Source: Icerya purchasi (Eukaryota > Arthropoda > Insecta > Hemiptera > Monophlebidae). Taken from it: DNA of 64,000 bases. The stretch is from NCBI GenBank assembly GCA_039619475.1, contig CM077115.1, positions 152,743,774-152,807,773 of the forward strand. The letters run 5' to 3'. A program made the position numbers and the translations under genes. The first letter of the stretch is position 1; every line of letters begins with the position of its first letter. The notes beneath the pieces are model-generated. The model worked only from the letters and a program-made list of their open reading frames with translations. It searched no databases and had not been told where the DNA came from. Positions 23,991 to 34,559 of this stretch are shown piece by piece.

Positions 23991-24310
23991 AGCCACCTCG
24001 CCTTTCGGAGATAAATGCGATACAACCGGCACTCGGTTCTCAGCCTTGGTTTCTTTCCATTCTGTTCAGTCTTCGTTCTACTATTGTCTCCTTAATCAGA
24101 CTAATAATTAATCATACTTTTCTCTCCGCTTCTGGCTTTCGTTTTTCTCTATCTTCTTCTCATTAGCATCCCCTCCATAATACTGATTCTTTTTTTGAAT
24201 GCGATACAAACCATCATGTTTTCTTTGAATATTCGGCTTTTACTAGCGAACGTTCTTTTTAGCATAATACATTCAAACAGTTGGGTCAGACCCAAAGGCG
24301 AGCCTGAAAA
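23990..24310 (+). mobile_element. I-group LINE C-terminal remnant
   Basis: The frame across 24197-24262 reads CDTNHHVFFEYSAFTSERSF, which corresponds to the zinc block CDPDHVLFECSSLSSER of the copy at 1 kb. It is followed by an A-rich tail (aaaaaataataaataaaaag). Heavily decayed. Confidence 0.5.
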
Positions 24311-24587
24311 AATAATAAATAAAAAGTCCGCCAGGATGAGCTAAGACGAACTTAAATTTTTTTGTCTTGTGTAAAATTCATGATATCACGATGTAAGGGA
24401 AAATAAGAATTTTTTGTGAGATCATTATTAAATACGTCACAAAAACAATACAAAGCCATATTTAAAAACAGTTAGCTAATTATGAAAATAGCTCCGTATC
24501 CAGAGGCGTACGGAGACCGTGAAACCATACTAAAGACTAAATACGTACCCAGAAGATTTTTCTTTATTTATTAGAGTTCGTGAAAAC

Positions 24588-24650
24588 ATTGTGAACCTTA
24601 ATTTCACAATCCCGACGCCCTATCAAGGGTATGGGGGAAAAAAAAATTTT
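24588..24650 (+). repeat. 3' tail of SINE family S3
   Basis: The segment gtgaaccttaatttcacaatcccgacgccctatcaagggtatgg matches the reverse complement of 44530-44578 in the complete S3 SINE. The tRNA-like head is missing. Confidence 0.55.
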
Positions 24651-24982
24651 CCTGTTCGAACGTTCTGTAACTAGGTCATGTTATTGTTTGCTCTATCTTA
24701 AATGTGTTTTTACATAGTGCTAATGGACATTTTTAATGCGTGAAGGCTGAAAAGTGAGTCTTTTTCTTATTTACGTTTTGTTTCTTTTATTGTTTATTTG
24801 TTATTTTCACCTTAAATTTTTTTTTTATTATTGATCAATTAACTTCGCAATTTTTATATTGTTCGTGTTTTAAAATTGTTTTTTGGCTTTTTGAAGAAAA
24901 TAGTATGTTGTTTCAGTTTATGCTTAATTTATTACATAAAAGTAATTGACATACATATTTCGGGAAATTTTCCGGCAACAAG

Positions 24983-25008
24983 TTGTCGGTGACAATTGTC
25001 GCCGACAA
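24983..25008. promoter_or_regulatory. 26-bp palindrome in LINE 5' region
   Basis: ttgtcgg-t-gacaattgtc-g-ccgacaa is self-complementary except for one T/G mismatch pair. It sits about 80 bp before the first ORF1 ATG. Role unknown; it could be an RNA hairpin or a protein-binding site. Confidence 0.4.
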
Positions 25009-25346
25009 TTCCGGTCAGATAAACAAGGACAACTGATATAATATCGGCTACCGAGCACCACAAAGCACTCCGCTGCGATAAACGAAATGAATGAAGACAA
25101 TGACGGTGATGACACCTATCAAGAAATTCGGAGAACAATTAAAGAGGCATATAATGAAATGGACGACCTCGTCAAATACTTAACTAAAATACTACGAATA
25201 CCCAAAGAACAAGACAGGTATGTAGTGAAGCAGGGACGTAATATGTCACTAGAGGAGGTATCTCAATTGTTTACGCGCATTTTTGAATATTAAAAACAAC
25301 GACGACGAGAAACACAAAAATAATTTCCACGCTGGGCTTAGTCGAA

Positions 25347-26272
25347 ATGCAACAAGAAAACACCACAAAGAAGTTAGCACAAAATGTAATCAAGGAAGTC
25401 AGAGAATCAATAAACGCAATTTCTAATGCTGCACCCATAACATACTCCAAAGTAGCCAGCCTCTCGGCAAGTGAAGTCAGTTATCAAACTAAGAAACAAA
25501 TAGACGAAGCAGTAATCATAAAATCAAAGGAAAAGGATGCGTACAAAGTTGAGAAGTTCATAGAGAAGGCAATTAAGCAGATAAAGGATGAAATCAAACC
25601 TTTCAGGATCGGAGTAACAGTTACAGGAATCTACACGCCAAAAAAGAATAAGAAGATTGCAATAATTAAAATCCGAAATCGCAATGAAGCAGACAAAATG
25701 TGACCGAAGAAATTAATAACCTTAACATACCGAACATTGAAATCCAAATATCGAAAAAACTTTCGCCAACTATCACGGTATGGGGCCTGCAAGACATAAC
25801 CAAAGAGGGAATAGAAACATCGATCGAAAGAATCACGGGAAATAAACCAATCCTCGTATCGATTAATAACCAGGGAAAAAATGCTATTATAAGACCAACC
25901 AAGGAAGATTACTACACACTAAATCGAGAATCACCTAGACGAATTCTATGCGAGTACATTAGTTTACGTTATGAAAAATTTATCAGCATTCGAACTTGTA
26001 AAAGCTGTGGAATGTACGGACACTCGGAAGATAGATGCAATTCTAATGAAGAAATAAAAAATTTAACTAAAAAATCGAGGGAGGAGCACAAATGCTCACA
26101 TTGTGTTATAGAAAATTACCAAGAAAAAGTGGAACAAACATCTGACTCAAATATGAAGAGGGAAGCTGTTGGACAAGCACTGATGATGGTAAATCATAAA
26201 AGGTACGATAATAACTTACGTAGTATCTATAAAAGTCATGTCAAACTTGCGGAAAAAAGATATGATTATTAA
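25347..26272 (+). pseudogene. ORF1 (gag-like RNA-binding protein) of the R1-like LINE, frameshifted
   Basis: Two overlapping frames (25347-25703 and 25700-26272) meet at aaaatgtgaccga, where a single-base shift would join them. The upstream part is charged and lysine-rich (VEKFIEKAIKQIKDEIK) and ends KIRNRNEADKM. The downstream part carries a zinc knuckle, CKSCGMYGHSEDRC (about residues 98-111 of the second frame), followed by CSHC. The protein would bind element RNA. It ends inside the start of ORF2, an overlap common in this LINE group. A still earlier fragment at 25087-25293 may be its true N-terminus, cut off by a stop at 25293. Confidence 0.7.
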
Positions 26273-27020
26273 AGAAAAAATAATAAACAAACAACCGTCA
26301 ATATATTTAAAATGCACCTTCTTAAACGTAGGCCGAAGTAAACATCAACAAATAGAAATCTTGAAAAACGACAAACGAGATGTTATAATAATAACAGAAC
26401 CCGATTTTGATAAAGACAAATTACTGGGACTAAACGATGGCTATATAGCTATAAAACAGAAAGATGTGGCAATTGCCATAAAAAATAAACATAAAGTCGA
26501 ATTAAAAATGATTCCTGATCATATTATAATCGCTAAAGTACAAACAATAACCATAATTGCGACACATCTTTCTCCTAATGAAGAAATAGAAACAAAAATT
26601 AACATGATTCAAATGTACTTAAATAAAAATAACAACAGAGAAAAAATCTTAATTATAGGAGATTTTAATACTCGATCAACGTTATATGAGAAATTAAAAC
26701 GAAACTATAAAACACAAAGAACAGAAAAATTTCAGGAATTCCTCTTCAGCAATAACCTAACAGTTAAAAATAAATACAACAACAAAACCTTTGAAAACAA
26801 AAACGGTTCTAGTGTAATCGACCTTGTCATAGCAAACGATAAAATAAAAAAGAAAGTACAAGAGATCAAAATAAAAGACAGCACTCTTTCTCAACACAAA
26901 ACAATAAAATTAACCATAAAAAACTTGAAGAACCAACACGACAACTTACAGGAGATTAAAACAATAAATTACAGCAACTTTGAAGAAGAATTTAAAAAAA
27001 CCGATTTAAGTGACGAATAG
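26238..27020 (+). CDS. ORF2 endonuclease domain of the R1-like LINE
   Basis: A 260-codon frame with an apurinic-like (EEP) endonuclease: FLNVGRSKHQQIEIL, an acidic ITEPDFDKD, TIIATHLSPNEEIETK, the hallmark ILIIGDFNTRSTLYEKL near residue 136, and SSVIDLVIAND, then TLSQHKTIKLTIKNLKN where most relatives have S-DH. This domain would nick the insertion target. The first conserved Asn sits in LNVGRS. The frame ends at a stop (27018-27020), and the linker to the RT continues after it at 27039-27236 and 27314-27649. Confidence 0.75.
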   Translation: MSNLRKKDMIIKEKIINKQPSIYLKCTFLNVGRSKHQQIEILKNDKRDVIIITEPDFDKDKLLGLNDGYIAIKQKDVAIAIKNKHKVELKMIPDHIIIAKVQTITIIATHLSPNEEIETKINMIQMYLNKNNNREKILIIGDFNTRSTLYEKLKRNYKTQRTEKFQEFLFSNNLTVKNKYNNKTFENKNGSSVIDLVIANDKIKKKVQEIKIKDSTLSQHKTIKLTIKNLKNQHDNLQEIKTINYSNFEEEFKKTDLSDE

Positions 27021-27665
27021 AAATCTATCAAAAAATCATTGAATATAGAAGAGATAAATAAAAAAGTAGAAACAGTACTAATTAAAATAGATAAAATTAG
27101 AGAAAACAGTATAGTTAAAAAACTAATTAACACTACAAATACATGGTGGAGTAATAAACTAGAAATATACAAGCAGGTAATAAAAAAACTGACAAGAATT
27201 AAATATAAATACAAACAGGGAAAAGACTCTCAATAAAATTAAACATAATAACTGAAACAATCACACAGATTAGGAAAGATTACAAAAGGGAAATCGACAA
27301 CAATAGAACAGAAATGTGGAAAAAACTTGTAAACAATTCAACGGTATGGGGTAAGCCCTACAAAGTAATAATGAACAAATTAACAAAATTTAATTTCCCC
27401 CCGTTGAAAAATGATCAGAGTCTAACGGTAACAGAAGAAAAAGAAAAGTATGAATTGATATGCGAAAAACTATTCCCACAAGTAAACGATACTATACCAG
27501 ACTATCCTAAAAAATCGAATAGTGAAGATACTAAATTGTCCACCGAACTATATGAAATCAATCACGTAATCAAGAATTTAAACAACAGAAAAGCAAATGG
27601 ACCGGATGGGATATCAAATAAAATGATAAAAATAATTCATGAAACGTAACCCAGACATTTTACTC

Positions 27666-27770
27666 ACAATCAAGGGTATGCGACTTACTTTACTTTACTT
27701 TACTTTACTTTAAAATTAAAGATAAAAATTCATTAAGCTAACTAATCAAAACACTAATCTAAAAAAAAAA
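27666..27770 (+). repeat. SINE S3-type tail and ACTTT microsatellite
   Basis: Directly after the LINE break point, tcacaatcaagggtatgcgacttactttactt resembles the S3 SINE 3' end (reverse complement of about 44520-44560). It continues as repeated ctttactttactt units, ending in an A-run at 27763-27780. Confidence 0.5.
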
Positions 27771-27779
27771 AAAAAAAAA

Positions 27780-28420
27780 ACTCGTTTAAAATCGAAATTA
27801 TCACGACGACGACAATTTTAACCGAATGCAACACAATGTTCACAATATCTTGTTAGAGCCTTGGGTAAAATAATGTAAATCAATAATTCTAACTGAATTA
27901 CTAACTACTACACAGATAATAGTTTAGCACGTATATTATAGAACTGCAATAAGAAACAAAAGAATGTGAATTTATTTTGAATAAATATCCTGCTGATTAT
28001 TTTTCAAAAAATCATTTGAAATTTGACGTGTAGAAATTTTTTTCCAAAATATAGAAATATTTCTTCGCTAAAACTTTAAGGTACTTTAAAACAATTCGAC
28101 ATATGAAAATTCAATATGCGGGTTCACTTCATATATACCTTTTATACGGGTTTGTCAGCTGGTGACTCTCAGTATTAGCCTAATGCGAGTGATGATAATT
28201 TTCTATATCTTCAGTTGTAGGATTTAAACCGAGTTCCGCTTGTGAATGGAATACCGCTCTAACTAATTATGCTGAGGAAACTGGTATAATTAATACTATG
28301 GATAGTACACGTAAAATAAACTGGCACTTGCCGCTTGGACGATCCAAAAATATCAGTTCTCATATCACACGTTATGACATTGGAATATAGTAAAACTTGT
28401 AACTTTTTCTACGCCCAGCT
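27780..28420. other. Gene-free stretch
   Basis: No supported feature seen. Confidence 0.4.
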
Positions 28421-28424
28421 ACCG

Positions 28425-28570
28425 CGGCGCAGTTGGCTAGTTATTTATATTTTGTTAAGGTAGAACCGGATTATTTGAGTCCCGCTGTCGCACATTGTAA
28501 CTACCAACTTACGCTGGATTAATGTCCGTAGTTGACGTTACCGAAAAGAAACGAAAAAAAAAAACAAAAA
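28425..28570 (+). repeat. tRNA-derived SINE, family S1, copy 2
   Basis: The head gcgcagttggctag is followed by a degenerate B box (ggattatttgagtccc) and the shared body (cgctgtcgcacattg; acgctggattaatgtccgtagttgacg), ending in an A-rich tail. Block order is the same as at 6935-7060. Confidence 0.65.
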
Positions 28571-28679
28571 AACATTGCCTTCAAAGAAAATTTGCTATTA
28601 TTTCGTGACTACATAAATAACTCGTTCGAAAATAAAAATTTTGCCGAGTAAAAAATAACAATTCATATTAAACGCAAAT

Positions 28680-29560
28680 TTTTTCTCTCTCTCTCTCTCT
28701 CTCCTTTAGAATTTTGTAAATGATCAAAAGCGTAATTTGTAAAATTAATTGACCAGATATTTTGGTTATTTCATTTGCGAGAAATTCGATAGTCGAGTAA
28801 TAAAACAAGGTCAGTTGAATGAACATAATTTAAACGATGATCAACAACGCGAAACCAGTTTTATCTCTAGTCGTAACTATTCAGGAAGTAGGCAGAGGAA
28901 CAATTTTTTCCTTTTATTTTCGGTAAAATGGTTATAATATTTAAATATATACAATTTACATTGGATAGTCAAGCTAACAATTTTTTCATGAAACATCATG
29001 CAAACGCCCGTACGAAAATGCGTACTTATTAAAATGAAATACAACAGTTTTTCAGTTATTTGAATGATATTTTGAACTTAAAGTTCAATAATCTAACGTT
29101 AAAAAAGCGCAAAAAATTACTATTTCCATCGCATATTTTATGTTTTTAAAGTAAAAAATTCAACTTTTTGCAAACTGAAACTATTATCACTTCCTACATA
29201 CGGCTGGCATTTTTTTTTTTATAAGTCTTCAGTTCTTCCGCACTAAGATTTCACTTAGGTCTTCTCCTGAGTACGATTTTTTCTATTACTGTTATTTACC
29301 ATCGACATTTTTCATCAGCACTATTGCCTTATCCTTATTTACTTACGCTTCCGATTTTTAGCTTTGCACTCTTTAATTTTTCTTTCCTATACACTTTTTC
29401 TTCGGTCTCCCTCGTTTTTATTTTACTGCGTTCTTTGCTTTTACTTGTCCAATTTTTTTAACCAATCGGAGCAGCGAAGAACTGTGTTTGTGCGAATCAT
29501 ATCGCATATATTGCGTTTAAAAATTAATAACAATAATTTAATTCCTCGATAAAATACTAT
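28680..29560. other. CT microsatellite and gene-free DNA
   Basis: A TC/CT microsatellite lies at about 28684-28703. Nothing further that I can support up to the Jockey fragment. Confidence 0.4.
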
Positions 29561-29564
29561 TATG

Positions 29565-29794
29565 TAATCAAATACTTGAGCCAATATGGAAATATGGTTA
29601 TGAGATGTGGAGTTGTAATGCAAGAAGCAATATTGAAATAATACAAAGATACCAAAACGTAACCTTGCGAACATTGATCGGTGCCCCATGGTACAAAAAC
29701 AATATAAAACGACACACACTGATTTCTTTTCTGTACATTAATGTATGCGACGTCTAATATGTAAATGGCCCCTGTGTATGAGTGTATTATTGTG

Positions 29795-29855
<61 letters not shown>

Positions 29856-30215
29856 CGTTAATTGATACATTTTATTTTTATTTTTTGGTTTAATACGTTC
29901 GATTTGGGTAGTAAGAATGATTAACTGTAATTTTTTTTACTAGAATAAACGATAATAAGAGTGTTGGGCACTCACGCAATGGGCATCTTGCCCAGTGAGA
30001 CCCACAACTTATTTATTTATATAAATAAAAGAACAAAAAAAACATGGATTATATGAATGAAGTGATTAAAAAAGTCTGCAGCAAAATATAAGGGAAAATT
30101 AGAAAATCATACGAACTGGATGGCAGTAAGCCTATTTAAGAGCGATGTGGATACCCTAGTGCGTAGATTGAAAAGAAGTAAGTTGCTAGATTTAGCTGAA
30201 CTTATTAACCGGTAA
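29565..30215 (+). mobile_element. Jockey-like LINE C-terminal fragment, split by an insertion
   Basis: 29575-29740 reads LEPIWKYGYEMWSC...NIEIIQRYQNVTLRTLIGAPWY. 30085-30215 reads KYKGKLENHTNWMAVSLF...RRLKRSKLLDLAELINR and a stop. These are the two consecutive C-terminal blocks of Jockey-type RT proteins. About 300 bp of unrelated DNA separates them, including a TA microsatellite (29800-29852) and a nested hairpin (29962-30008, gttgggcactcac with gtgagacccacaac around tgggcatcttgccca). Confidence 0.7.
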
Positions 30216-30267
30216 AGGGGCTTGGTCACTAGATGAGGAGCCCGCATGTGATATAATTGTATTTATA

Positions 30268-30590
30268 TCATTTAGTTGCTAGAGCGCTTGGCTTCCGTTA
30301 CAGAGGTCTCGGGTTCGATTCTGGACGATGACAGAGGTTATTACAAGAAATTAAAATTAAATAACCGCTAGTAGAATCATATGGTAGGCAATGGTAAACC
30401 ACTAAATATACCACACCATATGCGCGTTAGTTGATATATAGAGTAGGCAGACACGCGTGGGACTGCATTGTAAATAACAAGCGATTGCGATCAGTTTCGA
30501 GCGTGGTCTTGCGTCTACGCTATCATCTTCATTAGCGTCGCATAGGGCAGTTGCATGGAGAACCCGGCAGCAATAGAGGGTAACGAAATA
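30268..30590 (+). repeat. tRNA-derived SINE, family S2, copy 1
   Basis: A tRNA-like head (tagttgctagagcgcttggcttccg) with a B box gggttcgattct (30311-30322). The body is shared with the minus-strand copy at 46225-46600, including ggcaatggtaaaccac and the later aacaagcgattgcgatcag...gtggtcttgcgt. Confidence 0.75.
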
Positions 30591-30729
30591 TTCCTTGGCT
30601 CAGATTGCTGTATCCTCCCGCTTTGATTTCACTAAAATTTCCGCTTCTAATTAACTCCCACTGTGTAAAAAGTTTCATGTTAGATTTTGGTAACATTTTT
30701 ACGTTTCCTCCTTTTCCAATCAACCTTCC

Positions 30730-31195
30730 TCTTAAATTTTTTCATCCAACCTAATCCTACTATCCGGCCTTGACAATTTTCCTTCGCTTCGCCGCTCCGT
30801 TGTTGTCCCTAGTATCCGTTTACGTCTCAATTATACTCTTCTTCTTTCCTCATGTTTTCGTTTTCGTCTCGCTCTATCCCCTAACTATCGTCTGCATCCT
30901 AAAAGCCGTCTGGGATCCTGACCACATTCTCTTTGCATGTCCATTCTTCGTGAACGAACGCACTTTTTTGTACTCTGATCTGTTATCACTCAAACTTCCT
31001 AATCCTTATTGCGCTTTGTACGACTTATCGTTCCCGTCGATCTCCGTTCTTCCTATCCTCAGTTCTTTTATCTTATCAATAGTTGACCGAATCTAAATCT
31101 AACTGATCCTTTTTGCTCGTGTCGTTTCTGGGCGAAGATCCGTTGCTGACATGCCCAAGGGAGGGGGTTAAAAAAACCAAAAAAAAAAACCCAAC
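30730..31195 (+). mobile_element. I-group LINE C-terminal region and 3' tail
   Basis: The frame at 30770-31096 ends with DPDHILFACPFFVNERTFLYSDLLSLKLPNPYCALYDLSFPSISVLP, matching the zinc block and following helices of the copy at 1 kb. The first cysteine of the block is lost. The 3' untranslated part (gggcgaagatccgttgctgac) matches the copy at 11.8-12.0 kb. It ends in a G-run and A-rich tail. Confidence 0.65.
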
Positions 31196-31199
31196 CTGG

Positions 31200-31905
31200 C
31201 AGCAGGTTTAAAATGCATCTCCCAATTTACCTGTTCAGCAAAGGAGATTAGACCCACTTATTTTGCCAGAGATTGCCTACACTCAACAGTAGGTTGATAT
31301 GGGCATATCGTGATATCGTGATTTCATCTATTGATAGCTTGGAAGGTAAAAGTAGATAAGAAAGAGGAGAAAAAAAGAAAAAAAATTTGAACTTGTTATG
31401 TAAAAACTTGTTCAAATTTGTATGCTTTTCTTATGAAAACAAAGTCAATAAAAACAAAAACCAGATCTTCAACTGCCACCGAATGGACGGTTCGTCATTT
31501 AAACTATTTTCAGTTATCGCATAGCTCGGACTTAATAGAGAAAAATAACAAATACATGTGCTGAAAGAAACACTTAAAAAAAAAAAAAAAAAAGATGGTC
31601 AAAACGGGCCCACTAGAAAAGTTTTTTTTTTTTTTTTTTTGGAATTTTTCAACTGGCTCTGGGCTATCTAGCAATTTTATTAACATAGTATGGATGATTT
31701 GTGGAGCTCCTTATCCAGCGAAAAAGATTTCCGCTACCTGTATTTTAATACTTTTTAATTATCACTGTTCATTTATAATAAATCTGTCGGCTTTTTTAAT
31801 CGTCTGATTTCTGCCGAATTGTCTAGTAAACCAATTGCTAAGATGTTTTTGTAATGATCTAGTTTAAAGCCATATTTCCGAACTAGAAAAGTTAAGGAAA
31901 ATATC
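31200..31905. other. Gene-free stretch with homopolymer runs
   Basis: An A-run at about 31577-31592 and a T-run at about 31622-31640. No supported gene. Confidence 0.4.
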
Positions 31906-32258
31906 TAAACAGTAGCGTAGCCAGGATTTTTTTCGTGGCGGGTTCAACTTAGATATTGCAGATAAAATTAGTACTAAAAATATGAACATCGTATAGGATA
32001 ATTTTAAAAGTAAGTCCGTTATTGCATACTAAAAGCAAGGAGAGACATTTTTCCTTCGACCATTGTAAGACAATTCTTATCGGAAGGTAGAAAATGCTTT
32101 GAAAAGTTGGAATAGTTCGTTCTGTTGAATGCAGTTAATTTTTACGGTTTTGTAATAAACATACATGTATACATTAAAATTCATTTAATGTTAATCCATA
32201 AATTATGGAAATTGGTAAATTTTTTTCAAACGATTTTGAGATTTTCACAAACGGGAAT

Positions 32259-32659
32259 TACCGTATTTACTAGCGTAATTTACGCACTTTTTCGCCGTTT
32301 TTAACCTGCCAAAAAAGGGGATGCGTAAATTACGCGGGGAATCGGATCAAGCTGCATTTTGCGGATTGTACGTAATAGATGTGTATTTTAAAATTACCTC
32401 TTACCCTAAACAAAACACTGATTAAGTGAAATCAGTTACCTTTATTTCGAAAAATATATTTATACAATAATAGGTGTAACTACATTACGGTAATTTATAA
32501 ATTCGAGCATCGGTAATTTAATCCTAAGAAATTAGACATTGTCTAGTAATGTTGAACTTATTAACGTATTTTAATAACGAAAAAATATGGTTTATATTAT
32601 TTCTCCAAAAAGTGTGTGCAAAAATTAGGGTGCGTAAATTACGCGAGTAAATACGGTAT
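32259..32659. mobile_element. MITE with palindromic ends
   Basis: The 5' end (taccgtatttactagcgtaa) and the 3' end (ttacgcgagtaaatacggta) form a terminal inverted repeat of about 28 bp with one or two mismatches. The motif tgcgtaaattacgc appears three times (inverted within the left TIR, direct at about 32321-32336, and in the right TIR), so the left end can also fold on itself. No coding sequence. Length 401 bp. Confidence 0.7.
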
Positions 32660-33340
32660 TATAAATGAAAAATTTGCAACAAACGCATCATTATAAATTG
32701 GACTAGGTAAGACGTCAGTTCCAAGTAAATCGAACAACATGGATAAAAGCAACCGTCTAAAAATACCCACGTAAGAAAAATTTAAATGTTTTCGAATTTA
32801 ATATATTTCAATATTTTTGTTGAATAGGTTCAAACATTTTTTACTGTGATTATTACGAAGATGTTCGAATTTAAATTTTGATATACACGTATATTTTATC
32901 TAAGGAGTTGTACTACATATAAGTGAGAGTAGCAGCGGCCTTAAATTTAAGCTGTCATAATTTTTAAATAATTTATGTATTTACCCGTTATCAAGTTTTA
33001 AAAAAATAAAAAGTATTATAAATAATTTTCATCATTAGGATCAAATAGAAGAAAACAGAAACAGAACTTTATATAGATATAAATTAACATATTATTAGGT
33101 TGCAACGGAAAATACGTAAGTGAAAAAGAACATTTTTAATGAAGAACACATAAAATATGTAGAATAAACAAAAAAATTTTATTTCGTAAATTTTGAGACT
33201 TTTTAAATAAAATGGGCATACCTCATTTGAATAAACATAACATATAAGTAGCCGGATAAGTAGCTATTATGAAAAATTCTAAAATTTATACAAAAACTTT
33301 CAAGTGTATAAGAGTAGTCTTTTTTTTTCCACTTCCAGCC
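32660..33340. other. AT-rich DNA inside the hAT region
   Basis: No readable transposase here. Possibly decayed hAT sequence. Confidence 0.35.
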
Positions 33341-33614
33341 GTTGTATCAAGAACTTCTTCTGCAGTAATAGAAATCGGATAATGTACTGACATAATAAAG
33401 CTAATCTTATCAGTCGATCATTCTCCCCATTAAGTTCCTGAGGTAACTTTTAATTCCTGTTAAGGTTGAAAAAGGCCTTTCAATTTCAGCTGCAGAAACG
33501 GTAAGTGTAACAAGTGCGTGTAATAAATAGTGAATGTTTGAATAAAAAGATTTGTCACGGTTGTTTTCTCGGTTTTTCTGCTTCACTTGCAAGTTTTGCC
33601 ATTTTTTATTCTAG

Positions 33615-34540
33615 AATAAGTCTTCCGCTTCAACAACTGAGTAAGAGACCTAGAGGGCAGAAAGTCATCCCTTTATACAGGCTTTATATCATTTGTTACA
33701 TATCCAGCAGCGCAAAATTGTGACCGTAATAAGCGTAAATTAAATGCAGTTACAAAGGTGATTTTAAAATTGCAATAATCCGGTATGAATTTTTATGTGC
33801 AACTGCGAAGCATTTTGACTAAACGCAACTCGCGCGCACCAAAATAATCTCATAATTAGGTGATTTTTTTTGTTCTTTTTAATTGAAGTTAAATTTTGGA
33901 AACGCGAAATAGCGCAACTCATTTCAAATGGATAATCGCGTTTTACTGTGTTCATTTATCTCGTTTATTATTAATCGGAGCTTTTTGGTACTTATTGAAC
34001 TGTGTGCTAGGCGTGATCAGTAATGATCCGTTCCGCACGCTGTCCCTTGCAACGAATGCCGGCTTCGCTATTATCAGTTATACCCGCAGTAACAGCACGC
34101 CTACCGGAACCGTTTCAGCACCAGCGATAATTTAGACCGTCTTTAATGTTCTGTTAATACCAACAACTCGCTTAATAATAACCATGTGTAAAATCAGATA
34201 ACACGCTAACCTCTAGTAATACTCCGGAAATGCAAAATACCTCTTTCGCCGATAAACTGAAATAATGAATTTCTCCTGTACAAACTTTTAGTGTCCCAGC
34301 GATAATATTTCCCGCCATGTCGCAGACCGCAAGTACAAGGTTGAAGGTGTGCGCATAGAACATTATTGCCGCATCGAAAATAAGCTTGAATCGCATTAGC
34401 AAAAACCGTTAATATTTTACGCTAACCGATGCCACCATTAGACTCGAAAATCGAGAGGTTTAAAAAAACTTACAACGAAACGGCTACCTTCGAATGTCCT
34501 CCCGGTGATTCCAAATGATGTCGGTTAAGTATATTTAACG
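33615..34540. other. Gene-free stretch
   Basis: Slightly less AT-rich than average, but no motif that I can assign. Confidence 0.35.
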
Positions 34541-34559
34541 AACAACCTGCGGCTAAAAA

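Larger units (their letters stand above)
24925..27655 (+). mobile_element. R1-like LINE, 5' half
   Basis: An A-rich non-LTR element with its 5' region. A probable 5' untranslated part (24925-25086) holds a 26-bp palindrome (24983-25008). ORF1 is broken into 25087-25293, 25347-25702 and 25700-26272. ORF2 begins at 26238, overlapping the end of ORF1 in another frame, and runs through the endonuclease to an RT start at 27540-27649 (NLNNRKANGPDGISNKMIK). The element stops there abruptly and the rest of the RT is absent. The remnant at 40.8-41.9 kb has the same A-rich style and holds the missing 3' part of a related copy. The clade is judged from the zinc knuckles and endonuclease motifs. Confidence 0.75.
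31911..33610 (-). mobile_element. hAT-type transposon remnant
   Basis: On the minus strand, 33410-33592 encodes the hAT C-terminal dimerisation region (LLHALVTLTVSAAEIERPFSTLTGIKSYLRNLMGRM). It continues after a shift to ITAEEVLDTTAGS near 33340-33400. At 31911, cagtagcgtagccagg looks like a DNA-transposon end, and its position downstream of the transposase on the minus strand fits the 3' terminal repeat. I did not find the matching other end. Most of the transposase is absent or unreadable, and a MITE sits inside at 32259-32659. Relationship to zinc-finger-MYM/TTF-type hAT transposases is inferred from the dimerisation motif. Confidence 0.55.
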
